This document shows, one piece after another, positions 1 to 7,363 of a stretch of 48,270 nucleotides of DNA. The notes below the pieces were generated by a model. It was not told where the DNA came from. It did not search any database and worked only from the letters and a program-made list of their open reading frames with translations. Origin of the DNA: Amycolatopsis bullii (lineage in GTDB: Bacteria; Actinomycetota; Actinomycetes; Mycobacteriales; Pseudonocardiaceae); contig NZ_BNAW01000064.1 of assembly GCF_014654205.1 (NCBI RefSeq), forward strand, positions 1 through 48,270. The letters run 5' to 3'. Within the stretch, counting starts at the first letter, position 1. The number at the start of each line of letters is the position of its first letter. The position numbers and the translations under genes were made by a program.

Positions 1-28
1 GGTCAAGGCACGCTTTCCCGCCTTGACC
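1..28. repeat. Inverted repeat at left window edge
   Basis: A perfect 9-bp inverted repeat, GGTCAAGGC at 1-9 and GCCTTGACC at 20-28, encloses a 10-nt loop. It could be a terminator for a gene left of the window or one copy of an interspersed palindrome. The window edge may truncate the stem, and no second copy is seen here. Confidence 0.45.
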
Positions 29-188
29 CGGTGCCACCGGCCGTAGTCACAATTCCGGCTTCGGGGTGGTGGGCCCCAACCTCGCCGGCCAAGGCGCCCT
101 CGCTGGCTGCCCCTTCCCGCCTGGCCCATCCCCACATTCGGCAGCCCAGCCGAGTCATGAACCCCGCCCCAGACTCACCGGCCACCTA

Positions 189-209
189 CCCAAACCCGCC
201 GCCCGACCC
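189..209 (-). other. G-quadruplex motif (minus strand)
   Basis: Four CCC runs on the plus strand (189-191, 195-197, 202-204, 207-209) are separated by loops of 3, 4 and 2 nt. The minus strand therefore fits the canonical G3 N1-7 four-run pattern. Confidence 0.55.
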
Positions 210-312
210 ACACCGACCAAGCCACCCACCTGCCTCCCTCCGACCGAGGCCACGCCCTCCCGCCCCTACGACCCCAACCAACTCCGGCCAACCAAGCCGA
301 GCAGCCCGCCAT

Positions 313-343
313 CCCCGCGCCCACCCCCCGACACCCCCGCCCC
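313..343 (-). other. G-quadruplex motif (minus strand)
   Basis: Five C runs of 3 to 6 bases on the plus strand (313-316, 320-322, 324-329, 334-338, 340-343) are separated by 1-4 nt. The minus strand is strongly G-quadruplex capable and lies about 105 nt upstream of the TetR start. Confidence 0.55.
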
Positions 344-447
344 AGCAAAATCCTCACCGCGAAACCGGCACTCCTGACCGTCCGCACAGGCCGAGGCCCC
401 ACATTCGGCGCCTCCCGCCTATCCAGTCGCCTCGGTACGGTGGCCGC

Positions 448-1029
448 ATGATGCGGAAGGCCGTGGCCGTGCGGCGGGAAGAAATCGTGCGCGCCGCGCT
501 CGAGATCATCCGCTCGCGGGGCATCTGCGGGGTGCGGGCCGCCGATGTCGCTCACTCACTCGAGGTGAGCACCGCGCTGATCTTCTACCACTTCGGGACC
601 CTCGAAACGCTCGTCATCGAAGCCTTCCGGCAGGCCGCCGAACACGAACTGGCCAAGCTGGACGACGAACTCCGCAAAGGCGGTTCCGCCGAGACGCGGC
701 TGCGCGCCGTCCTCGCTCTGTACGGGCCTGCGAAACACGACAACTGGCCTCTGTGGATCGAAGCCGGGGCCGCCGCCATGCGGGATGGTGCGCTGCGGGC
801 CGTGCTGCAGCGGCTCGATCTGCGGTGGCGGGATGCCGTGGTCGCGCTGATCGCGGAGGGTGTCGGGGCCGGGACCTTCCGGTGCCCCGATCCGCACGGC
901 GCCGCGTGGCGGCTGACCGCCCTTCTCGACGGGCTCGCCGTCCAGGTCATCGCCCGGCAGGGGACCGTCACCGCCGGGGACTGCGACCGGTGGGTCGCAC
1001 AGGCGATGGCTTACGAGCTCGGATGTTGA
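448..1029 (+). CDS. TetR/AcrR family transcriptional regulator
   Basis: A predicted 193-residue DNA-binding regulator. Residues 8-55 form a typical TetR helix-turn-helix domain: REEIVRAALEIIRSRG, then VRAADVAHSLEVSTALIFYHF, which ends in the recognition-helix pattern YHFGTLETL. The remainder is an alpha-helical ligand-binding and dimerisation domain of normal length. The frame stays open upstream to position 31, but that part is low-complexity and sits in skewed non-coding DNA. The ATG at 448 (or 451) is where family similarity begins. No strong Shine-Dalgarno is seen. The stop lies 20 bp before the next gene, a dehydrogenase, so the two may be co-transcribed. The ligand is unknown. Confidence 0.85.
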   Translation: MMRKAVAVRREEIVRAALEIIRSRGICGVRAADVAHSLEVSTALIFYHFGTLETLVIEAFRQAAEHELAKLDDELRKGGSAETRLRAVLALYGPAKHDNWPLWIEAGAAAMRDGALRAVLQRLDLRWRDAVVALIAEGVGAGTFRCPDPHGAAWRLTALLDGLAVQVIARQGTVTAGDCDRWVAQAMAYELGC

Positions 1030-1049
1030 CCGGGGGATCAGGAGGGGCG

Positions 1050-2246
1050 ATGACCGAGTCAGCCTTGCTCGAAGTGGCGTGGACCGACCCCGTCACCGGG
1101 TGCCGCGGGTACCTGGTGATCGACCGGCTCGTGCGCGGGGTCGCCAGCGGCGGCCTGCGGATGCGCCGCGGGTGCTCGCTGTTCGAGGTCCGCGGCCTGG
1201 CCCGGGGCATGACGCTCAAGGAAGGCCTCAACTACGACCCCGACGGCCGCTACATCCCCCTCGGCGGCGCCAAGGGCGGCATCGACTTCGACCCCCACGA
1301 CGAGCGCGCCCGGGACGTCGTCGCCCGGTACCTGCACGCCATGCGGCCGCTCATCGAGCAGTACTGGACCATGGGGGAGGACCTGGGCCTGCGGCAGGAC
1401 GTCATCGACGGCGTCATCGCCGAAATCGGCCTGATCAGCCCCGTCCAGGCCGTCTACCCGCTGCTCGAAGACCGCGAAGAAGCCACGGCCCGGCTGGCGG
1501 ACGCGCTGCGGATGGAGGTCGGCGGCCTGGGGCTCGACGAGCTGGTCGGCGGCCTCGGCGTCGCGCAGGCCACGCTCACCGGGCTCGAGATGCTCGGCCT
1601 CGAGAACGAAACCAACCGCGTCGTGCTGCAGGGGTTCGGCGCGATGGGCGGGGCCACCGCCCGCTTCCTCGCCGACGCCGGGCTGCGCGTGGTCGGCGTC
1701 TCGGACGTCCGCGGGGTCGTGGCCAACCCGGACGGGCTCGACGTCGAAAACCTGCTGCGCCACCGCGACCGCTTCGGCGGCATCGACCGCGACAACCTCA
1801 AGCCCGGCGACGAGCTCCTGCCGCCGGAAGCCTGGCTGGACGTGCCGGCCGAGGTGCTGGTGCCGGCCGCGATCTCCTACTGCGTCGACGCCGACAACCA
1901 GGCCAAGATCGGCGCGAAACTGATCGTCGAGGCCGCGAACCTGCCGGTCACCCCGGACGCCGAAGAGCTCCTGGACGCGCGCGGCATCCGCGTGGTGCCG
2001 GACTTCGTCGCCAACTCGGCGACCAGCTCGTGGTGGTGGTGGACGTTGTTCGGCGACGTCGGCGCGGACGCCGAGGAAGCCTTCGGCAAGGTCCGCACCC
2101 GGATGCGGGCCCTGGTGACCAGCATGTTCGAGGTCGCCACCCTGGACGGACTGAGCCTGCGCGCGGCCGCGCTGCAGCTGTCGGAGAAGAACCTCGAGGC
2201 CATCCAGGCCCGGTTCGGCAAGGGAACGAATCCGCCCCCAAAGTAG
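1050..2246 (+). CDS. Leu/Phe/Val/Glu-type amino-acid dehydrogenase
   Basis: A 398-residue NAD(P)-dependent dehydrogenase of the Glu/Leu/Phe/Val family, expected to catalyse reversible oxidative deamination of an amino acid to a 2-oxo acid plus ammonia. The N-terminal substrate domain holds the glycine-rich catalytic-lysine motif PLGGAKGGIDFDP (near residue 75). The C-terminal domain has a Rossmann nucleotide fold around VVLQGFGAMGGATARFLADAG and ends with the NSATSSWWWW stretch before the last helices. The ATG is preceded by AGGAGGGG at 1040-1047. The gene follows the TetR gene by 20 bp and is 11 bp ahead of the flavin monooxygenase gene, suggesting one operon. Which amino acid it prefers cannot be read from the sequence. 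Confidence 0.85.
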   Translation: MTESALLEVAWTDPVTGCRGYLVIDRLVRGVASGGLRMRRGCSLFEVRGLARGMTLKEGLNYDPDGRYIPLGGAKGGIDFDPHDERARDVVARYLHAMRPLIEQYWTMGEDLGLRQDVIDGVIAEIGLISPVQAVYPLLEDREEATARLADALRMEVGGLGLDELVGGLGVAQATLTGLEMLGLENETNRVVLQGFGAMGGATARFLADAGLRVVGVSDVRGVVANPDGLDVENLLRHRDRFGGIDRDNLKPGDELLPPEAWLDVPAEVLVPAAISYCVDADNQAKIGAKLIVEAANLPVTPDAEELLDARGIRVVPDFVANSATSSWWWWTLFGDVGADAEEAFGKVRTRMRALVTSMFEVATLDGLSLRAAALQLSEKNLEAIQARFGKGTNPPPK

Positions 2247-2257
2247 TTGAGCGTTGT

Positions 2258-3286
2258 ATGAAACTCGGCATCTACAGCTTCGGCGACCGCGCGCCGGACC
2301 CGCACACCGGCGAGCAGCCCACCGTCGCGCAGACGCTGGCCAACACCCTCGAGCGGATCAAGCTCGCCGACGAGCTGGGCCTCGGCTTCTACGGCCTCGG
2401 CGAGCACCACCTCGACCAGTACGCGATCTCGAACCCGGGCACGGTTCTGGCCGCCGCCGCGAGCGTCACGAACCAGATCACCCTCAGCTCCGCCGTCACC
2501 GTGCTGAGCACCGAGGACCCGGTCCGCGTCTACCAGCAGTTCACCACGCTCGACCAGCTCAGCCACGGCCGCGCCGAGCTGCTCGCCGGGCGCGGGTCGT
2601 TCACCGAGTCGTTCCCGCTGTTCGGCAACGACCTCGGCGACTACGACGAGCTCTTCGAGGAGAAGCTCGCCCTGCTCCTGCGCATCGACCGCGAAGACCC
2701 GCTGACCTGGTCCGGCCGGTTCCGCCCGCCGCTGGAGAACGCGCGGATCCTGCCCCGGCCGTACGGCAGGCGCCTGCGCATCTCGGTCGGCACCGGCGGC
2801 AACCCGGAGTCGTCGATCCGCGCCGGCCTGCTCGGCCTGCCGGTGGTGTACGCGGTGATCGGCGGGCAGCCCGAGCGCTTCGCCCCGCTCGTCGACCTCT
2901 ATCGCCAGGCCGGTGAAGCGGGTGACCAGGACCCCGCCGACCTGCACGTCACCATGGGCGCGATCGGCTTCGTCGCCGAGAAGTCGCAGGACGCCAAGGA
3001 AACCTTCTACCCGTACTGGCTCGAGACGATGAAGTACGGCGCCCGCGCCCGCGGCTGGGCGGTCCCGACCCGCGCGGAGTACGACGAGTACACGCGTGAC
3101 GCGAACGCGCTGTTCGTCGGCAGCCCCCAGGAGATCGCCGAACGGCTCATCGCGGTCGGCAAGCTCACCGGCGCGGACCGGTACGCGATGCAGATGGACT
3201 GGTCCGGCGTCCCCCACGCCGAGGTCATGCGGGCCATCGAACTCCTCGGCACCGAGGTGCTTCCCCTGGTGGAAAAGGAGTTCTAG
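2258..3286 (+). CDS. LLM-class flavin-dependent oxidoreductase
   Basis: A 342-residue luciferase-like (bacterial luciferase/F420 superfamily) TIM-barrel oxidoreductase. The start MKLGIYSFGD, the early LADELGLGFYGLGEHH segment with its conserved histidines and the internal ISVGTGGNPES flavin-phosphate loop are typical. Proteins of this group oxidise or hydroxylate small organic substrates using reduced FMN or F420; the substrate is unknown. The ATG at 2258 lies only 11 bp after the upstream stop, with a weak Shine-Dalgarno, so translation may depend on coupling. Its TAG stop shares the palindrome CTAG (3283-3286) with the stop of the convergent flavoprotein gene. Confidence 0.85.
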   Translation: MKLGIYSFGDRAPDPHTGEQPTVAQTLANTLERIKLADELGLGFYGLGEHHLDQYAISNPGTVLAAAASVTNQITLSSAVTVLSTEDPVRVYQQFTTLDQLSHGRAELLAGRGSFTESFPLFGNDLGDYDELFEEKLALLLRIDREDPLTWSGRFRPPLENARILPRPYGRRLRISVGTGGNPESSIRAGLLGLPVVYAVIGGQPERFAPLVDLYRQAGEAGDQDPADLHVTMGAIGFVAEKSQDAKETFYPYWLETMKYGARARGWAVPTRAEYDEYTRDANALFVGSPQEIAERLIAVGKLTGADRYAMQMDWSGVPHAEVMRAIELLGTEVLPLVEKEF

Positions 3287-5007
3287 ACGTCGTTCGCGGC
3301 GATGTAGCCGAACGTCATCGCGGGGCCGATCGTCGACCCCGCTCCGGCGTAGCTGTGGCCCATCACCGCCGCGCTCGCGTTGCCGGCCGCGTACAGGCCG
3401 CGGATCACCGAGCCGTCCGGGCGCAGCACCCGCGCCCGGGCGTCCGTGCGCATCCCGCCCTTCGTGCCGAGGTCGCCGGGGACCAGCCGCAGCGCGTAGT
3501 ACGGCGCCGCCCACAGCGGTGCCAGGCAGGAGTTCGGCGTCACCGCCGGGTCCGTGTAGTAGTGGTCGTACGCGCTCGCGCCGCGGCGGAACTCGGTGTC
3601 CACCCCGGACCGCGCGAACCCGTTGAACCGATCCACAGTGGACTTCAAAGTGGCCGGCGGAACGCCGATCTGCGCGCCGAGGTCCTGGACGGTCGACGCC
3701 TTGAAGACCGCGCCGGCGGCGTACCAGGCGTCCGGGAACGGCAGCAGCGGCGCGATGTCGCGGAACAGGTACCGGTTGCGGTAGTTCTGGTCGACGATCA
3801 GCCACGCCGGGATGTCCGGCGACGCCGGGTTCTTGTCGTACATGGTGTGCACGACGTCGCTGTAGGGCGCGGCTTCGTTGACGAACCGCTGCCCGGCCTG
3901 GTTCACGATCAGGCCGCCCGGCAGGGTGCGTTCGGCGAGGCAGAAGTACGGGTCGCCGGGGGTCGGGATGGCCGGGCCCCACCAGGCGTCGTCCATCAGG
4001 TCGAGGGCGGCGCCGGCGCGCTGCCCGGCGCGGTGGCCGTCGCCGGTGTTCTCCTTCGCACCGACCGTCCAGTCGGTGCCGATCGGCTGCCGCTGGTACT
4101 GCGCGCGCATCGCCGCGTTGTGCTCGAACCCGCCGGAGCCGACGATCACGCCGTGCCGGGCCCGCACCAGCCCGTTCGGCGTCAGAACCCCGGTCACCCC
4201 GCCGTTTTCGACGTACAGGTCGACGAGCGGGGTGTTGAGCAGCACCGGGACGCCGGCCCGCTGGAGGCCCACGCGCAGCCCGGCGGCGAACGACTGCCCC
4301 ATGGTGAGCGGCTTCTGCCCGGCGAGAGCGGCGGCCGTGCCGCGGGCGAGGCATTCGGCGGCGACCGCGGCGCCCTTGGCGTTCACCAGGGCGAGGTTCA
4401 GCCACTTGTAGTCCGCGCTGAAGACGACCAGCCCGGGCGGCGTGGCGAGGTAGGGCGGGTTGAGGTTCGCGAGCTCGGCGCCCAGCAGCTTCCCGTCGAA
4501 CTGGTCCGGCTCGATCGACCGGCCGTTCGGCAGCCCGCCCGGCAGCTCCGGGTAGTAGTCGCTGTAGCCCTCCATGAAGCGGAACCGCAGCGGGCTGTTG
4601 GCCATGACGAACGAGATCATCGCCGGGCCGTTGCGCAGGAAGGCCTCCTGCCGCGCGGCGGGGACGTCCGGTCCGACGACGGCGGCGAGGTACTGCGCGG
4701 CTTTCGCGGGGCTGTCCGGCACCCCGGCGGCGAGCAGCACCGGGTTGTTGGGGATCCAGATCCCGGCCCCGGACCGGGCGGCGGACCCGCCGAACGTCGG
4801 CGCCTTCTCGAGCACGACGACGCTGAGGCCGCGTTTGGCGGCGGTCAGGGCCGCGGTCATGCCCGCCGCACCGGAGCCGACCACGACGACGTCGTACTCG
4901 CCCAGTGGCGCGGCCGCGGCGGGGGTGGCGAGCCCGGCGGTGACGGCGAGGCCCACCCCGGCGGCACCGCCGCGGAGGAGCTGACGGCGGGTCAGGTCGG
5001 CATCCAT
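3283..5007 (-). CDS. Tat-exported KstD-like FAD-dependent dehydrogenase
   Basis: A 574-residue flavoprotein of the fumarate reductase/3-ketosteroid delta1-dehydrogenase family. Residues 1-33 are a twin-arginine signal (TRRQLLRGG, a hydrophobic stretch, then AAAA), so export in folded form is predicted. The FAD-binding motif VVVVGSGAAGMTAALTA follows near residue 39. The C-terminal block APYYALRLVPGDLGTKGG (near residue 495) then GNASAAVMGHSYAGAGSTIG matches the KstD pattern, including the Tyr and Gly that polarise the steroid A ring. KstDs introduce the 1,2 double bond in steroid degradation. GAGGAG precedes the ATG. A KstR-type operator lies 58-71 bp upstream. The Tat signal is unusual, because classical KstDs are cytoplasmic or peripheral. 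Another FAD-dependent dehydrogenase function is possible. Confidence 0.75.
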   Translation of the reverse strand: MDADLTRRQLLRGGAAGVGLAVTAGLATPAAAAPLGEYDVVVVGSGAAGMTAALTAAKRGLSVVVLEKAPTFGGSAARSGAGIWIPNNPVLLAAGVPDSPAKAAQYLAAVVGPDVPAARQEAFLRNGPAMISFVMANSPLRFRFMEGYSDYYPELPGGLPNGRSIEPDQFDGKLLGAELANLNPPYLATPPGLVVFSADYKWLNLALVNAKGAAVAAECLARGTAAALAGQKPLTMGQSFAAGLRVGLQRAGVPVLLNTPLVDLYVENGGVTGVLTPNGLVRARHGVIVGSGGFEHNAAMRAQYQRQPIGTDWTVGAKENTGDGHRAGQRAGAALDLMDDAWWGPAIPTPGDPYFCLAERTLPGGLIVNQAGQRFVNEAAPYSDVVHTMYDKNPASPDIPAWLIVDQNYRNRYLFRDIAPLLPFPDAWYAAGAVFKASTVQDLGAQIGVPPATLKSTVDRFNGFARSGVDTEFRRGASAYDHYYTDPAVTPNSCLAPLWAAPYYALRLVPGDLGTKGGMRTDARARVLRPDGSVIRGLYAAGNASAAVMGHSYAGAGSTIGPAMTFGYIAANDV

Positions 5008-5064
5008 GGCGACTCCTCGCTCGCGGGAACGGCGAGGTCATGGTCTACGCAGCAACTCCCAAAC

Positions 5065-5078
5065 TGGAACAGGTTCTA
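5065..5078. promoter_or_regulatory. KstR-type operator
   Basis: TGGAACAGGTTCTA fits the published mycobacterial KstR consensus TNNAACNNGTTNNA at every fixed position on both strands. It sits 58-71 bp upstream of the KstD-like start codon, a normal place for repressor control. The match is seen in the sequence; the regulator and its activity are inferred. Confidence 0.6.
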
Positions 5079-5175
5079 CCCGAGTGGAGCAGTGCCGGCC
5101 CGCCCGGCTCGGCCGCCGGCGCCAATGGGAACCGGCATTCGGCGCAGGTGGCCACCGGGCGGCTGTCCGGATGCA

Positions 5176-5222
5176 GTGAATGACTCATTCCTGACGCCGG
5201 ACGCCAGGAATGAGTCATTCAC
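5176..5222. repeat. Palindromic intergenic element, copy 1 (possible terminator)
   Basis: A perfect 18-bp inverted repeat (5176-5193 with 5205-5222) around an 11-nt loop. Each arm contains its own 13-bp palindrome, GAATGACTCATTC on the left and GAATGAGTCATTC on the right. It lies just downstream of the P450 gene. A close relative is at 19819-19869. It could act as a transcription terminator or be a dispersed REP-like repeat. Confidence 0.8.
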
Positions 5223-5275
5223 CGCGCTCGAGCCGTCGCCGCGGGAGCCTGACCGGACGCTGCCGACCCTCTGAC

Positions 5276-6466
5276 TCAGGTCGTCCAGGTCACTGGCACC
5301 TCCTCGGGCCCGCGCACCGACAGCGGCGGCCGCCAGGTGATCGTCTCCCACGGGACCGCCAGCGCCAGCCCCGGCAGCCGGTCCACCAGGGCCCGCAGCG
5401 CGATCTCGCCCTCGAGCCGGGCCAGCGCCGCACCGAGGCAGAAGTGGATGCCGTGGCCGAAGCCGAGCTGCTGGGCGTCCTTCCGGCGGATGTCGAACTC
5501 CGTCGCCGACGGGAACGCGTTCTCGTCCCGGTTGGCCGCCCCGACGTGCGCCAGGACCGCCTCGCCGCGGCGCACCAGCACCCCGCCGAGCCACACGTCC
5601 TCCAGCGCCACGCGCAGCAGCGACGAGTCGACCGGCCCGTCGTAGCGCATGATCTCCTCGACCGCCCCGGGCGTCAGCGCGGGATCGGCGCGCAACGCCG
5701 CCAGCTGCTCCGGGTGCCGGCACAGCAGGACGATCCCGCAGCCGATGAGGCTGACCGTCGTCTCGTGGCCGGCCAGCAGCAGCTGCGTGGCCAGGTCGAT
5801 CAGCTCCGGCTCGGTGAGCCGGTCGCCGTCCTCGTCGCGAGCGTGCACCAGAGCGCTCAGGAAGTCGTCCGCCGGCCTCGCCCGCTTCTCCGCCACCAGC
5901 GCGGCCATGTCCTCGGCGCCGTCACGCCGCGCCTGCTCGACGTCGGCGGGGGCGTGCTGCATCGGCGTCACGATCACCCGCGACCACTGCCGGAACCGCT
6001 CGCGGCCGGCGAACGGGACGCCGAGCAGCTCGCACATGACCAGGGTCGGCAGCGGGAACGCGAACTCCTCGACCAGGTTCGCCGTCGGGCCGTGCGCGAT
6101 CATCGCGTCCAGCAGCTCGTCGGCGATCTGCTGGATCCGGGGCCGCAGCGCGGCGATCCGGCGGACGGTGAACGCCTGCGCCGACAGCCGCCGCAGGCGC
6201 GTGTGGTCGGGCGGGTCCATGTTGAGGATGCTGTGCTCGCCGGTCGAGAAGTCGCCCGGCTCGATCAGGCAGGGCGCGCCCGGGTACAGCAGGTTGCGAC
6301 TGAACCGCGGATCGGAGAAGACCGTGCGGACGTCGTCGTAGCGCGTCACCAGCCAGCCTTCGTGCCCGCTGGGGAATGCGATCCGGGACACCGGCGGGTG
6401 CCCGGCGTAGATCGCCCCCATCGGGACGGCGGGATGGTCCTTCTCGGCGGGATAGGCAGCGGTCAT
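5276..6466 (-). CDS. Cytochrome P450 (1)
   Basis: A 396-residue class I bacterial cytochrome P450 and haem monooxygenase that needs ferredoxin partners not encoded nearby. The I-helix oxygen-binding motif AGHETT is near residue 234, the K-helix EEIMR follows, and the haem loop FGHGIHFCLG has its cysteine ligand near residue 343. An in-frame ATG at 6565 would add 33 residues unlike P450s, so I chose the ATG at 6466 (MTAAYPAEKDHPAV). The gene diverges from the SDR gene at 6653 and shares a 186-bp region with palindromic operators. The substrate is unknown. The neighbouring KstD-like gene makes a steroid or terpenoid conceivable but does not prove it. Confidence 0.88.
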   Translation of the reverse strand: MTAAYPAEKDHPAVPMGAIYAGHPPVSRIAFPSGHEGWLVTRYDDVRTVFSDPRFSRNLLYPGAPCLIEPGDFSTGEHSILNMDPPDHTRLRRLSAQAFTVRRIAALRPRIQQIADELLDAMIAHGPTANLVEEFAFPLPTLVMCELLGVPFAGRERFRQWSRVIVTPMQHAPADVEQARRDGAEDMAALVAEKRARPADDFLSALVHARDEDGDRLTEPELIDLATQLLLAGHETTVSLIGCGIVLLCRHPEQLAALRADPALTPGAVEEIMRYDGPVDSSLLRVALEDVWLGGVLVRRGEAVLAHVGAANRDENAFPSATEFDIRRKDAQQLGFGHGIHFCLGAALARLEGEIALRALVDRLPGLALAVPWETITWRPPLSVRGPEEVPVTWTT

Positions 6467-6604
6467 GGCGTCGATGATGGGCGCCGCTCCCGGGTCACGG
6501 AAGGCGGGCGACCACACCGGAACCCGTCCGGACGCCGGAAACCGCCCGGACGGCCTCACCCGCACGCACGTCCTTTATGGACACAAAGGCAAGTTGACGT
6601 CACT

Positions 6605-6643
6605 CTCAACTTACCGCTAAGTTGAGGATATACTCAACTTGAG
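6605..6643. promoter_or_regulatory. Palindromic operator cluster between P450 and SDR genes
   Basis: CTCAACTTA (6605-6613) and TAAGTTGAG (6618-6626) form a perfect inverted repeat with a 4-nt spacer. A second palindrome, CTCAACTTGAG, lies at 6633-6643. GTTGAG (6621-6626) and CTCAAC (6633-6638) also form an overlapping inverted pair. The cluster ends at the SDR Shine-Dalgarno. A dimeric repressor bound here would block SDR expression and could also affect the divergent P450. Confidence 0.65.
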
Positions 6644-6652
6644 GAGGTTCCC

Positions 6653-7363
6653 TTGCCGAAAGTGCTCGCCGTCCTGGGCGTCGGTCCCGGGCTCGGCCTG
6701 TCCATCGCCCGCCGCTTCGGGCGCGAAGGCTTCACCACGGCGCTGGTTTCCCGCACCGACACCCGGCACGCGGCCTACCGCGCGTCGCTCCCCGGCGTCA
6801 ACGCCCTCACCTACACGGCCGACGTCACCGACAAAGCCCAGCTCCACGACGTGCTCGTCCGCATCACGGCCGACGCCGGCGAGATCGACAAGGTGTACTT
6901 CGGGCCGGCCGACGCCACGGCCGGCCCCGGCATCACGCCGCTCACCGAAGCCGGCGCCGGCACGCTGCGCGGATCGTTCGACGCCATGGTGCTCCCGGCG
7001 GCGAACCTCGTCGAAGCCGCGCTGCCGGGCTTCCTCGCCCGTGGCTCGGGGTCGCTGCTGTTCGCCGGTGGCCTGAGCGGCAAGTACCCGATGCCGATGC
7101 TCGGCAGCCTCGCCCCGGCGTCGGCGGCGCTGCGGATGTACGTGCTCACGCTGCACGCGGCCCTGCGGGAAACGGGCGTGCACGCCGGCATCCTGACCAT
7201 CGGCGGCCTCATCGAGCGCGGCGACATCCACCGCGTGTTCACCGCCCGGGACCACGGCTTCACGGTGGGAACGCTCGATCCGGACGACATCGCCGAGGAG
7301 GCGTGGAAGCTCTGCACCGAGCGGGAAGCCGAAGCGGAGTTCAACGCGATGGCGGCGGTCTAG
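6653..7363 (+). CDS. SDR-like oxidoreductase
   Basis: A 236-residue short-chain dehydrogenase/reductase-like Rossmann protein. VLAVLGVGPGLGLSIARRFGREG at the N-terminus is a variant of the TGxxxGxG cofactor motif (GVGPGLG). The usual catalytic Ser-Tyr-x-x-x-Lys arrangement is not evident: around LLFAGGLSGKYPMPMLGSLAPASAALRMY the YxxxK is missing. It may be a degenerate SDR that binds a nucleotide but has altered chemistry. The start is a TTG at 6653, chosen because GAGGAGG (6641-6647) sits directly before it. The gene diverges from the P450 and has the palindromic operators in its leader. Its stop shares CTAG with the convergent GH4 gene. Confidence 0.75.
   Translation: MPKVLAVLGVGPGLGLSIARRFGREGFTTALVSRTDTRHAAYRASLPGVNALTYTADVTDKAQLHDVLVRITADAGEIDKVYFGPADATAGPGITPLTEAGAGTLRGSFDAMVLPAANLVEAALPGFLARGSGSLLFAGGLSGKYPMPMLGSLAPASAALRMYVLTLHAALRETGVHAGILTIGGLIERGDIHRVFTARDHGFTVGTLDPDDIAEEAWKLCTEREAEAEFNAMAAV

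Larger units (their letters stand above)
29..447. other. Gene-free, C-skewed intergenic region
   Basis: About 420 bases with no convincing gene. The plus strand is strikingly C-rich and G-poor (for example 181-240 is mostly C), unlike the coding sequence around it. Open frames on both strands here give low-complexity Pro/Arg-rich or Gly/Trp-rich translations with no family resemblance. It contains two C-tract clusters (189-209 and 313-343) that are G-quadruplex motifs on the minus strand. It also contains a 13-bp direct repeat, CCCCACATTCGGC, at 130-142 and 397-409. It includes the upstream region of the TetR gene at 448. Confidence 0.7.

Noticed and set aside
175..555. Minus-strand open frame over the skewed left region and the TetR 5' end
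   Set aside because: The translation is Gly/Trp/Arg-rich low complexity with no family resemblance. It is explained by C-rich plus-strand sequence and overlap with a real TetR gene.
1877..5041. Very long minus-strand open frame of more than 1000 codons
   Set aside because: It is antisense to the dehydrogenase and LLM genes and out of frame with the real flavoprotein gene. Arg/Ala/Pro-rich translation is typical of high-GC shadow frames.
6467..6565. 33-residue N-terminal extension of P450 (1)
   Set aside because: It has no P450 similarity and reduces the shared promoter region. The ATG at 6466 matches the family start.
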